The notes below the pieces were generated by a model. It did no database searches. It had not been told where the DNA came from and was given only the letters and a program-made list of their open reading frames with translations. A DNA stretch of 32,668 bases, from positions 1 to 32,668 of the forward strand of contig JAMCQN010000184.1 in NCBI GenBank assembly GCA_023382055.1, written 5' to 3'. This document shows positions 1 to 7,170 of this stretch, piece after piece (the stretch's first letter is position 1; each line of letters opens with the position of its first letter). Source of the DNA: Chloroflexota bacterium. Its GTDB lineage: Bacteria; Chloroflexota; Anaerolineae; J036; Brachytrichaceae. A program made the position numbers and the translations under genes.

Positions 1-2
1 AC

Positions 3-695
3 AGCGTCACTTATATGGCGCTGATCCCGATCGAGATCGCCCGCAGCGCGCCGGACACCCCTGGCCTGAGCGCGCAATTGGCCGAGGCCGATCGCTGGAT
101 CGATGTCCTCCTGGAGCGTTATGCGATAACGGATGCCCAAACAGGGCATTACCACTTTTTCCGCTCCCAATTGCGGCAGGCTCAGGGCCGCCGTGAAGAC
201 GCACACAGCGAACGCCGTATAGTGCACCATTATTCAGCCGGCAGCTCAGACACCGGCCGGCATCATTACGATATTGATGAAGCAGAGCTGGCGCTGCTGG
301 ACACGGGTGGCACAGCGACTGCACGCCGGTTGGCCATCGCCTCCATCGAGGGCTGGATGGCGACAAATTACTCCGGCGGGATAGCGCGCGCGACGCGCGT
401 TCTGGCGACCGCGGCGCTGCAGGATGGTGATGACGTCCATGCGCTCGAGCTGGCCCTGGCAGCCGCCTGCATCAATCCTTTCGGCACGCTTCAGGATCGC
501 GTCAAACTGGACATGGTCCTGCGCGCCGCCCGTGAGGATGTGCGGCGCGAGTTACTGGCAAAAGACTATGCCCGGCTGATCGGGGACCTGCGTGCCAAGG
601 CGGAGACGCAGCAGGGCGCATTCGGCCCGCTATCCGCCGTTGTGCCCTCGCGCAATACCGACCTCGACGCGGTATTCGGCAGGGCAACGCGGTGA
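3..695 (+). CDS. XRE/TPR-type regulator, C-terminal part (cut by window edge)
   Basis: The reading frame is open from the left edge, so this is the C-terminal part (about 230 residues) of a longer protein. It aligns almost end to end with the C-terminal half of the next gene: both contain the stretches ACINPFGT, LRAKAETQQGAF and PSR(N/K)TDLDAVF in the same order and end seven residues later. The segment is Ala/Leu/Arg-rich and helical, consistent with TPR-like repeats, but no enzymatic motif is visible. By analogy with its neighbour it should carry an N-terminal helix-turn-helix outside the window. Its stop lies 7 nt before the next start, and its last bases (GAGGG) can serve as that gene's ribosome binding site, so the two are probably co-transcribed. 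Function beyond a likely regulator is unknown. Confidence 0.7.
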   Translation, partial: SVTYMALIPIEIARSAPDTPGLSAQLAEADRWIDVLLERYAITDAQTGHYHFFRSQLRQAQGRREDAHSERRIVHHYSAGSSDTGRHHYDIDEAELALLDTGGTATARRLAIASIEGWMATNYSGGIARATRVLATAALQDGDDVHALELALAAACINPFGTLQDRVKLDMVLRAAREDVRRELLAKDYARLIGDLRAKAETQQGAFGPLSAVVPSRNTDLDAVFGRATR

Positions 696-702
696 GGGAC
701 TG

Positions 703-2076
703 ATGCAGCGCACATCAAACGATACGATGAACTCCGCCCGCCTGCGGGCAACCTTGCGGACATGGCTGGGCAACGCGGGCAAGCGCCCGGTCTGGCTGGC
801 GCAGGAGGCCGGGTTGAACCCCAGCATTCTGTCGCGCTTCCTCAACCAGAAAACGCAGCTCGATCAGGTGTCCGCGCTGAAGTTATACAAGGCGCTCCAG
901 CACCTCATGACGTCGGTGCAACGTCAGGACTATCTGGAGGCAGCCGGTCTGCTCGATCTGGTTCGCGACCTCGTGGAACCGCCGCCTGTTAACCTGCCGC
1001 CATCGCAGCCGAGTGAGCCTTATCACCCGCTCATGACCGGCATGGCGTATATGCGTGCCGCTTATGCAGCGCCAAAGACTGAAACTGCTGACCTGTTCCT
1101 GGCCGCTGAGCGCGCCTTTGGTCCAGGCTCCACGAACGCCGCTTACGCCGCCATAGAAGCAGGCGTGGTACTCTCGATAATTGGCGACGTGGCGCGGGCA
1201 GAGAGCGAACTCATTCGCGTGGGGACGCAGTATGCCGACGTTATGGACATCCCTACGCAGGAGCACTATGCCTATGGGCGCGGTTATCTGGAATTCGACC
1301 GCGCCAGCCTCGGTGCGGCGGATCGCTGGTTCCGGCAGAGCATTGCCATAGCGCAGCACGCCGGAGCGCCGGAACTGATCGAGGAAAGTCTGGTGTATAT
1401 GGTGCTCATCCCGTTGGAGATCGCCCGCACCGCGCCCGCCACCCCCGGCCTGGGCGCGCGACTGGCCGAAGCCGACCGCTGGATGGAGCACATCATCCAG
1501 CGCGATACCGCGCGGGAGCCTGTTTGGTGGGGGAACTATCGCCACCGCGCCCTGCTTCGCCAGGCGCAGGGACGCCACGATGATGCGCAGAGTGACCGGC
1601 GTAACGCCCGCAAGTACATATCTCACGCAGTCAGCCCGGGTCAGCACCACTTCCACATCGACCAGGCTGAACTGGCGCTCGACCTCGGCGACACGGCTGC
1701 CGCCCGGCGGCTTGCCATCCCTTCCCTCGAAGACTGGACGATGATGCGCTATTCCGGCGGGATGGCGCGCGCGACGCGCGTGCTGGCGATGGCCGCGCTG
1801 CTGGATCGCGATGCGAGGCTGGCGCTTGAACTGGCCGTCGCCGCCGCCTGCATCAACCCGTTCGGCACGTTTCAGGATCGCGCTAAACTGGACTTGGTCC
1901 TGCGCGCCGCGCGCGACGACGTGCGGCGCGAGTTATTGCCGAAAGACTATACCCGGGTGGTGAAGGACCTGCGCGCCAAAGCGGAGACACAGCAGGGCGC
2001 GTTCAACCCATTATCCGCCGTCGCGCCCTCGCGCAAGACCGACCTCGACGCGGTGTTCCGCAGGGTCGCGCGGTGA
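703..2076 (+). CDS. XRE-like helix-turn-helix protein with TPR-like C-terminal domain
   Basis: A 457-residue protein from the ATG at 703. This start has GAGGG 4 nt upstream and sits right after the previous stop; the frame is open further upstream but overlaps the neighbour there. Residues about 15-60 look like a lambda-repressor/XRE helix-turn-helix (WLAQEAGLNPSILSRFLNQK). The remainder is a chain of amphipathic helices rich in A, L and R, as in TPR-type sensor domains of Rgg/PlcR-like regulators. That architecture suggests a DNA-binding protein whose helical domain senses a partner or peptide; this is family-level inference and no ligand can be named. It is a tandem paralogue of the upstream gene, with conservation extending to the nucleotide level near the C-termini. 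It could instead be the DNA-binding half of a defence or signalling module. Confidence 0.72.
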   Translation: MQRTSNDTMNSARLRATLRTWLGNAGKRPVWLAQEAGLNPSILSRFLNQKTQLDQVSALKLYKALQHLMTSVQRQDYLEAAGLLDLVRDLVEPPPVNLPPSQPSEPYHPLMTGMAYMRAAYAAPKTETADLFLAAERAFGPGSTNAAYAAIEAGVVLSIIGDVARAESELIRVGTQYADVMDIPTQEHYAYGRGYLEFDRASLGAADRWFRQSIAIAQHAGAPELIEESLVYMVLIPLEIARTAPATPGLGARLAEADRWMEHIIQRDTAREPVWWGNYRHRALLRQAQGRHDDAQSDRRNARKYISHAVSPGQHHFHIDQAELALDLGDTAAARRLAIPSLEDWTMMRYSGGMARATRVLAMAALLDRDARLALELAVAAACINPFGTFQDRAKLDLVLRAARDDVRRELLPKDYTRVVKDLRAKAETQQGAFNPLSAVAPSRKTDLDAVFRRVAR

Positions 2077-2082
2077 GGGTTG

Positions 2083-2103
2083 CCTGTGGTTCGAAACCAC
2101 AGG
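2083..2103. repeat. 9-bp perfect inverted repeat after the XRE/TPR gene
   Basis: CCTGTGGTT and AACCACAGG face each other across the 3-nt loop CGA, beginning 7 nt after the stop codon of the XRE/TPR gene. There is no T-tract on the plus strand, so it is a poor classical terminator. It could still stabilise the 3' end of the message. Confidence 0.5.
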
Positions 2104-2108
2104 CTGGC

Positions 2109-2134
2109 AAAAACGAAACGCGCCGAGGCGCGTT
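2109..2134 (-). terminator. Intrinsic terminator, minus strand
   Basis: AACGCGCC and GGCGCGTT (2117-2124 and 2127-2134) form an 8-bp GC-rich stem with a very tight loop. Read on the minus strand it is followed by TCGTTTTT (2116-2109), as in a Rho-independent terminator. It would end transcription of the lipoprotein gene, about 280 nt beyond its stop. On the plus strand the T-run is missing. Confidence 0.55.
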
Positions 2135-2412
2135 CGCGGGCGGCAACCGGCCTTGGCCGTTCCACTCTGGATACTTGCGAATTACATGCCACATCGAAAA
2201 GAATCCTGAGCGGACATACAAGGCCGGCCGGGTTACTACCGGGGAAGCACGCATTGTGATGGCCGCCCGCAGTCGAAGGATGACGGGATGCATGTCACAG
2301 GTATGGCGCATCCATCGACTGCACGGCGCACAGTGACGAATGGCCGAGTCATGAATTAATGCGCGCGCCGTTCCGCTCTGGATGCTTGTCGTGATGGTCC
2401 GCAGTACGATTC

Positions 2413-3564
2413 TCAACTCCCCTTGACGTATTTGTCGAACCACTGGATCGTGCGCTGCATGGCCAGGCCGAAGCCTTGGCTGATGCTGTGGTCGGAGCCG
2501 GGGTACGTGTACAACTCGGATGTCTGGCCGGCGGCCTGCAGTTGCTGATACAGCGTTTCCGAAAACTCCGGCGGCACTTCCGTATCGGCCAGGCCGGTGT
2601 GCGGTTGCAGCGGGCCCGACAGGTCGGCCAGGTACGAGTTGGCCGATATCGAGTTCCAGAATGCCGGGTTCTGTTCGGGCGTGCCGTGCTGTTCGATCAG
2701 CGCGTTGCGCCAGCCGCGCGGCGCGCCGGGCGTGCCCGTCGCGGCGGCGGCCACCACCGAGTCGCTGCGCGGATGCCGCCATTTCGTAAACAGGTCCGCA
2801 TACGAGGCCACCACGCCGCCCCAGATCACGCCGGCTTTGATATCCTTGCTGATCACCATGGCGCGCAGGGTGATGTAGCCGCCCATCGAGTGGCCCCACA
2901 TCCCGATGCGGTTGGGGTCCGCCGCCGGATACTGCTTCATCGACGCCAGCGCGTACAGCACGTCCACCACGTAGTCGGGCGTGCTGTACGCCCCGCGCGC
3001 CTCGCCTTCGGAATTGCCGTGGCCGCGGTAATCGGATTTGAAGACGATATAACCGCTGCGCGCAATCGCATCGACATAAGCCACATAGCGTTCGGTCGTG
3101 TGATATGTCTGCGGCGGGATGTAGCCGTGGTTGAAGATGATGGCCGGCCAGCCGGTGGCGGGTTTCGGGCCGTTCGGGACCGTAAGCAGCCCATAGATTT
3201 TCAAGCCTTCCGACTGGTACGAGGCGATATAGCGGCTGTAATTGGCGCCGGGGTCCAGCGTCTGTTCGATGACGAAGGGGCTGCCGGGGTACTGGCGCTG
3301 CCGCATGGCCTCGATGCTCATCGGGTCGGGCGTGGGTGTGGCAGTCGGCGCCGGGGCAGCCGTGGGCGCATTCGTCGGCACAGGGGTCGCCGTCGGGTCC
3401 TGCGTCGGTGAAGCGGTCGGGAGCGCCGTCGCGCTGGGCTGTGGGAGCGCGGTCTTTGTTATCGCGGTCGGCTGTGGGGCTGCTTCTGCGTTGCAGGCAG
3501 CGGTCAACAGGGCGACGACGAGCGCCAGCGCGCCGACCCGCGCGGAAAATCTGGTTATCTTCAT
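2413..3564 (-). CDS. Secreted alpha/beta hydrolase (prolyl-oligopeptidase-like) lipoprotein
   Basis: A 383-residue exported hydrolase. The N-terminus has basic residues, a hydrophobic core and a Cys at residue 24 (LLTAAC), so it is probably a lipoprotein; the -3 position is Thr, which is not ideal for a lipobox. Residues about 28-82 are a Pro/Thr/Ala linker typical of Chloroflexota surface proteins. The catalytic domain follows, with an oxyanion-type FNHG (145-148), DYRGHGNS (178-185), nucleophile Ser226 in GHSMGG, acid Asp327 in GLADTEVP and His359 in GSDHS. This is the complete triad of the dipeptidyl-aminopeptidase/acylaminoacyl-peptidase-like (COG1506) esterase/peptidase group. The substrate cannot be read from sequence. 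It is followed by a minus-strand terminator and is separated by 215 bp from the M23 gene upstream. Confidence 0.85.
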   Translation of the reverse strand: MKITRFSARVGALALVVALLTAACNAEAAPQPTAITKTALPQPSATALPTASPTQDPTATPVPTNAPTAAPAPTATPTPDPMSIEAMRQRQYPGSPFVIEQTLDPGANYSRYIASYQSEGLKIYGLLTVPNGPKPATGWPAIIFNHGYIPPQTYHTTERYVAYVDAIARSGYIVFKSDYRGHGNSEGEARGAYSTPDYVVDVLYALASMKQYPAADPNRIGMWGHSMGGYITLRAMVISKDIKAGVIWGGVVASYADLFTKWRHPRSDSVVAAAATGTPGAPRGWRNALIEQHGTPEQNPAFWNSISANSYLADLSGPLQPHTGLADTEVPPEFSETLYQQLQAAGQTSELYTYPGSDHSISQGFGLAMQRTIQWFDKYVKGS

Positions 3565-3779
3565 CTATCAAATCGCAAGGTCAACACACAATCAACATCG
3601 GGGCAATGCACGGCTGTTATGCATCGCTCCAGCGATTTACGGACATATCGCTCGATTGTGCTATGCCCGGATGAATCTCACATGAACGCGGCGCTCGTTA
3701 TGTGAGCCGCGAGGCTCTCCCACGGTGTCGCCCCCGTTCCTGCTCCGCATCCCCGTCCTCGGGGATGCCCGACACACTC
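3565..3779. other. Intergenic region with two hairpins
   Basis: This lies between two minus-strand genes. CTCACAT (3677-3683) pairs with ATGTGAG (3700-3706), with AACG/CGTT pairing inside the loop across one bulge. A second hairpin, GCATCCCC-GTCCTC-GGGGATGC (3747-3768), lies just downstream of the M23 stop codon. Related TCCTCGG(G/A)GA segments occur near 5826 and, inverted, near 8750. These may be terminator-like or dispersed-repeat hairpins; no T-tract was seen. Confidence 0.4.
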
Positions 3780-4775
3780 TCACAGAAACCGCACGGTCAG
3801 GTAGAGCCACAGGCGACACACGACAGCCGGAATTTCGATCACACGCGGGGTCAGGCCCATGTTGAGCACGTTCGACGAACTGAACCAACTGTACAGCGTC
3901 TTGGGCGGATCGCTGCCGCGCGTCCAGGTGCTGTCGGGATGCGATGTCCAGCCGTCGACGGTCACCGTCTGGGACGGCAGGCCGAAGTGCAGGTGCGCGC
4001 CGCTGCTGTAGCCGCAGAAGTCATCCGTGCTGGTGAAGGGCAGGTTATAGGCCTTGCCGAGCAACTGCCCCTGCACGACCGTTTTGCCCAGGATGGCGTC
4101 GGGCACGGTGGTTTTGTCCAGATGCGAATAGGACGTGATCGCCCCGCTCGAATGGGTCACGCGCAGGTTGACCGTCAGCGGCCCCAGACACAGGCGGGTG
4201 ACGACGCCATCATGGGCAGCCAGCACCCATTTGTTCACCAGAGAGTGGCTGGGCGCGAAATCCACGTAATTGCCGTAGTGCCAGCCCTGCGTGTAATACC
4301 AGCTCTGCGTGCGATCCCAGGGGAACACCATCGTCACATCCAGCGCATCTGCCGGCGCGAGAGCGTCAGGAAGCAGGGCGGTTTTGGCGTCATGGGGCAG
4401 TACGCTGTCGGGGGCGTCGGCTGCCAGCGTCTGAAATGCTGGTGTGCCTTCAGGCGCAGCCTGCCAGGTGCCCTGATCGTTCCGGTGCAGTACGATCAAC
4501 GCGCCGTCGTCGCCCATACCGACGGCTTCCGGGTCGCCGTCCAGCGCAGTCAGCGTCGCCAGCGCCCAGTCGCCCTGCGCCTGCAGCGACACGATGGCGA
4601 GATGGCGCGCAGACGACAGCGGCGGAGTCAGGTCGAGCAGCGTCGCCGCAATGGCAGGGCGCATGTCCGGCGGTACCGCCGCCGAGGTGAAGTCAATCGT
4701 GACGGGCGCGTCGCCGTGCGCCACGCGGAACGGCGATAACAACAGCAGCAACAGGATGAGTAACCGCAGTCTCAT
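3780..4775 (-). CDS. Secreted M23 family (LytM-like) metallopeptidase
   Basis: A 331-residue protein from the ATG at 4775; this start places a signal peptide (MRLRLL plus a Leu-rich core, residues 1-21) at the N-terminus, and the open frame upstream looks non-coding. Residues about 22-150 form a domain of unknown role. The C-terminal half is an M23/LytM fold: His166 and Asp172 in the H-x6-D ligand motif (WHYGNYVDFA), YSHLD (216-220), and H261-L-H263 in the HLHFG motif. Family members cut peptide crosslinks in peptidoglycan or act on other extracellular peptides using one zinc ion, and all key residues are present here. It is divergent from the nucleotidyltransferase unit at 4946. It could be a wall hydrolase or an amidase activator; catalysis is likely because the zinc ligands are intact. 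Confidence 0.85.
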   Translation of the reverse strand: MRLRLLILLLLLLSPFRVAHGDAPVTIDFTSAAVPPDMRPAIAATLLDLTPPLSSARHLAIVSLQAQGDWALATLTALDGDPEAVGMGDDGALIVLHRNDQGTWQAAPEGTPAFQTLAADAPDSVLPHDAKTALLPDALAPADALDVTMVFPWDRTQSWYYTQGWHYGNYVDFAPSHSLVNKWVLAAHDGVVTRLCLGPLTVNLRVTHSSGAITSYSHLDKTTVPDAILGKTVVQGQLLGKAYNLPFTSTDDFCGYSSGAHLHFGLPSQTVTVDGWTSHPDSTWTRGSDPPKTLYSWFSSSNVLNMGLTPRVIEIPAVVCRLWLYLTVRFL

Positions 4776-4945
4776 GACACACAGGCTCAGCCGGACTATA
4801 AAGTGCGGCGGAGCGAGCGCAATTGTGGTTTCAGCGTATCTTGCCGGCGCAATCTGTTTTCGCCGCGGCGCTAAACTATGAGCATGTGCGCGGTGCGCGA
4901 GGGCGGCTGCCCGCGAGTCTCGCGCGGTTAACGGAGGAGATTTCA

Positions 4946-4999
4946 ATGTCCAACGATGAAGCGGCGCGCATGGCGGCGCGACGAGGGATGAACGTTTAA
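4946..4999 (+). CDS. 17-codon leader ORF with strong Shine-Dalgarno
   Basis: An ATG at 4946 lies 7 nt after GGAGGAG, one of the best ribosome binding sites in the window, and opens a 17-residue ORF (MSNDEAARMAARRGMNV) ending in TAA at 4997-4999. The next gene begins 6 nt later in the same frame and has no clear Shine-Dalgarno of its own. The small ORF may therefore load ribosomes for the downstream gene by termination-reinitiation. It may otherwise be an N-terminal extension lost by a stop codon. No homology is recognised. Confidence 0.4.
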   Translation: MSNDEAARMAARRGMNV

Positions 5000-5005
5000 C
5001 CTGCC

Positions 5006-5680
5006 ATGAAAACCATCTACAGAACAACCGGTGGAACGACGTCTTTCATCATCGCCGATCTCGACGCGGCATATCACGACGCCGCGCGCGGCCTGTATTA
5101 CACGCAGATCGAGGGCGGTTTCGCCAAATCTTTTCCGTCACACACCCCGCACCTGCAGCGCATCTACCGGAACTTCGAGCGTTGCGCCGAAGAGATGATC
5201 CTGCAGGCCGCCGGCGTGCGCGCCGTTCCATGGGAACAAGCGCTGCTGGCTTTTCTGGAGCGCATCGAGTGCGATAACATCGACTGGTATCTGGTGGGCA
5301 GCGCGGCTCTGGCTGCGCGCGGCCTGGACATTGCCCCGCACGACGTCGATATCATTGTAGACGACGCGGGGGCGCAGCGGCTGAGCGAACTGCTGCTGGA
5401 TGTCCTCGTCGAACCGTTCCTGCCCAGCGAGGGATGGATCGGCAACTCATTCGGGCGTTCGTTCCTGCACGCGCGTTTCGAGTGGGTCGGCGGTGTGCAC
5501 GCGGATGTCGATGCGCACGGGGCCACCGACTTCGGACCGCTCGCGGCCAGCCGCCTCGAACGGATCGACTGGCGCGGCGCCGTATTGCGCGTGCCGCCGC
5601 TGGACCTGCAACTCGACGTGAGCCGCCGGCGCGGGCTGACCGGGCGCGCCGAGATCATCGCGCGCGCCATGCGTCTGTGA
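5006..5680 (+). CDS. Nucleotidyltransferase-fold protein
   Basis: A 224-residue protein. The middle carries a minimal nucleotidyltransferase signature: GSAALAARG at 98-106 followed by D113-x-D115 (HDVDIIVDD), matching the G-S plus D-x-D metal-binding pattern of the Pol-beta-like/AbiEii-type superfamily. The N-terminal 80 residues and the C-terminal region are not recognised. Such domains transfer NMP to antibiotics, proteins or tRNA, and some serve as toxin or antitoxin; nothing here specifies which. The start at 5006 lies just after the 17-codon leader ORF and is weak on its own. A strong terminator follows 15 nt after the stop, so the leader ORF and this gene appear to be a self-contained transcription unit. 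Confidence 0.68.
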   Translation: MKTIYRTTGGTTSFIIADLDAAYHDAARGLYYTQIEGGFAKSFPSHTPHLQRIYRNFERCAEEMILQAAGVRAVPWEQALLAFLERIECDNIDWYLVGSAALAARGLDIAPHDVDIIVDDAGAQRLSELLLDVLVEPFLPSEGWIGNSFGRSFLHARFEWVGGVHADVDAHGATDFGPLAASRLERIDWRGAVLRVPPLDLQLDVSRRRGLTGRAEIIARAMRL

Positions 5681-5694
5681 CCACTCAGGCTTAT

Positions 5695-5728
5695 AAACCC
5701 CCGGAATCTTGGAGATTCCGGGGGTTTT
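5695..5728 (+). terminator. Strong Rho-independent terminator
   Basis: A perfect 15-bp stem (AAACCCCCGGAATCT with its complement at 5713-5727) closes a TGG loop and ends in TTTT. It lies 15 nt after the stop of the nucleotidyltransferase gene. This is one of the two clearest terminators in the window. Confidence 0.9.
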
Positions 5729-5742
5729 GTCCTACCAGTAAT

Positions 5743-5794
5743 GGGCCGACACGCAGGTCGGCCCGTACGTAGGGGAGCACCTGTGTGTGCTCCC
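5743..5794. repeat. Back-to-back pair of constant-loop hairpin repeats
   Basis: The first hairpin is GGGCCGAC-ACGCAG-GTCGGCCC (5743-5764). The second is GGGAGCAC-CTGTGT-GTGCTCCC (5773-5794). They are separated by GTACGTAG, which contains the flank common to all copies. The same architecture recurs at 8571-8584 (half), 8644-8665 and 8692-8713. The gap 5729-6024 holds no convincing gene besides this pair and the repeat at 5861-5893. Confidence 0.75.
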
Positions 5795-5860
5795 TCTAGC
5801 TTTTCACATTCGCTCCACGTCCCTGTCCTCGGAGATGCGCACGAACGCCGCACCGTGGAC

Positions 5861-5893
5861 GGGGCGTCTCCTGCCACGACCTCGCCCCTGGGA
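5861..5893. repeat. Dispersed 33-bp repeat, copy 1
   Basis: A 33-bp segment beginning GGGGCGTCTCCTGCC matches the segment at 12096-12128 at 29 of 33 positions. GGGGCG and CGCCCC inside it can pair. Both copies lie in intergenic DNA. Confidence 0.6.
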
Positions 5894-6024
5894 CGGGGCT
5901 CTGAGCATATCAATCATTTGTCGGATGAACCACTGGATACACGCGCGCTTGTCGTCGCCGGCTTGCTGCGATAATAGCGCTTCGGCCGGGGGGCGAAATT
6001 GCCGGCGCCGGCTCAGAGAGACAA

Positions 6025-6849
6025 GTGATAGCAACTACAACTAAATCATCGGCGGCAGTAGCTGTGGAGTGGCCGGAAGCATGGGGCAAGCCCTGCCTGC
6101 GCATCGGCCATGCCGGAGCGGGCCACTATGCGCCGCATAACTCGCTCGAATCGCTGGCGCTGGGGTTGCAGATGGGCGCCGATGCCATCGAGTTTGACGT
6201 GCAGGCCTGCCAGGACGGACTGGTGCTGCTGCACGACGAAGACATGGCGCAGTTCGAAGGGGGACAGGGCGCCGTCGCGGGGGCGACGCTGCAGGAACTG
6301 CGCGCGCTCAAAACCCGCGACGGCGCGCGCGTGGCGACGCTCGACGAAGCGCTGGACCTCATCAAAGGCCGCGCGCTGATGAACGTCGATCTCAAAGGCG
6401 CGGGCCACGAAAGCGCCGTGCTGGATGTCCTGCGCGACCGGGGCGTCGTAGACGACGTCATCATCAGTTCGAACATCGCCGCCAGCCTGCGCGCGGTGCG
6501 CGAGATCGAGCCGTCGATCCGGACCGGCATCTCACACCCGCAAAACCACAGCGCGGCCGGCCAGCCGCTGCTGCGCCCGCTCGTCAAGCTCGCGGTGAAA
6601 CTGATGCGCCGCACGCTGCCGCTGAACATCGCGGGCGTCATCGAGGATGCGCACGCCAGCGCCGTGATGTTGAATTACCACTTCGTCACGGTGGCGACGG
6701 TCCGCCGCGTGCACGCGGCCGGCAAGCGCATCTTCGTCTGGACGGTCGACGACGTGGCTGATATTGAACGCATACACACGATGGGCGTCGACGGCATCAC
6801 CAGCAATCGGCCCGACCTGTTTGCGCAGATCGGACCGGCGCTGTGTTGA
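6025..6849 (+). CDS. Glycerophosphodiester phosphodiesterase family protein
   Basis: A 274-residue protein from a GTG at 6025 (weak GAGAG upstream); the conserved region starts at about residue 26. GDPD-type TIM-barrel motifs are present: catalytic His29 (GHAGAG), metal-binding Glu56 and Asp58 in EFDVQ, His70 in LLHDED, D122/K124 in NVDLKG, and a late FVWTVDD strand with GVDGITSNRPD at the C-terminus. These enzymes hydrolyse glycerophosphodiesters to glycerol 3-phosphate and an alcohol. Two usually conserved residues differ: the Arg after the first His (HRG) is Ala here, and the usual PEN is PHN. Substrate preference may therefore differ from GlpQ/UgpQ. No signal peptide is seen, so it is likely cytoplasmic. 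It stands alone between the repeat-rich gap and the small membrane ORF. Confidence 0.83.
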   Translation: MIATTTKSSAAVAVEWPEAWGKPCLRIGHAGAGHYAPHNSLESLALGLQMGADAIEFDVQACQDGLVLLHDEDMAQFEGGQGAVAGATLQELRALKTRDGARVATLDEALDLIKGRALMNVDLKGAGHESAVLDVLRDRGVVDDVIISSNIAASLRAVREIEPSIRTGISHPQNHSAAGQPLLRPLVKLAVKLMRRTLPLNIAGVIEDAHASAVMLNYHFVTVATVRRVHAAGKRIFVWTVDDVADIERIHTMGVDGITSNRPDLFAQIGPALC

Positions 6850-6876
6850 CCGTCTAACCAGGCCGAACCTGCTTTG

Positions 6877-7089
6877 TTAGGCGCCCGGCGCGGCTGGCCC
6901 GCCCGCGTCACCGGGCGGTGGCGGCGCTTTAGCCTGGGCTGTCTTGCGGCTGCGCCTGCGTAAATACACGATCAGCGCTACCACGACCACAATCGGCAGC
7001 AGGCAGGGCACGACCACGATGCCGATCCAGATCAATGCATCGGCGCTGAAGCGCAGCAGACCGCCCAATGCGCCCGTCGCATTTTCCAC
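6877..7089 (-). CDS. Small membrane protein, possible DUF4349-like C-terminal remnant
   Basis: A 70-residue ORF from a GTG at 7089, preceded in frame by TAG two codons upstream. One long hydrophobic segment (about residues 18-43) is followed by YLRRRSRK and a Pro/Ala/Gly-rich tail, giving one or two membrane passes with a basic cytoplasmic tail. The organisation resembles the C-terminal membrane end of DUF4349 proteins, so it may be the remnant of a longer gene rather than an independent one. An 11-bp direct repeat (ACCGTCTAACC at 6849-6859 and 7088-7098) flanks it. It has no clear ribosome binding site. Confidence 0.35.
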   Translation of the reverse strand: MENATGALGGLLRFSADALIWIGIVVVPCLLPIVVVVALIVYLRRRSRKTAQAKAPPPPGDAGGPAAPGA

Positions 7090-7170
7090 CGTCTAACCCG
7101 GCTGCGCAGTCCGGCGTCAGGCTCTACAATCTAAGGCGTTTAGGGCGCAATTCACACAGGGAGGATTCAC

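Larger units (their letters stand above)
2077..2412. other. Intergenic region with hairpins and an imperfect 22-bp direct repeat
   Basis: This gap separates convergent genes and holds no convincing ORF. It contains a 9-bp-stem hairpin at 2083-2103, the minus-strand terminator at 2109-2134, and two copies of a 22-bp sequence (GCCGTTCCRCTCTGGATRCTTG) at 2156-2177 and 2368-2389 that differ at two positions. The rest looks like non-coding, partly repetitive sequence. Confidence 0.5.

Noticed and set aside
2083-2103. TTCGAAACC-containing palindrome as a tRNA T-arm
   Set aside because: No acceptor, D or anticodon arms can be built around it.
2476-3411. Long plus-strand open frame over the lipoprotein gene
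   Set aside because: It is the antisense of a clear hydrolase with intact catalytic residues and has no recognisable protein features.
2003-3571. Minus-strand 522-codon open frame with Arg/Pro-rich translation
   Set aside because: It is out of frame with the lipoprotein and shows only composition-driven low-complexity sequence.
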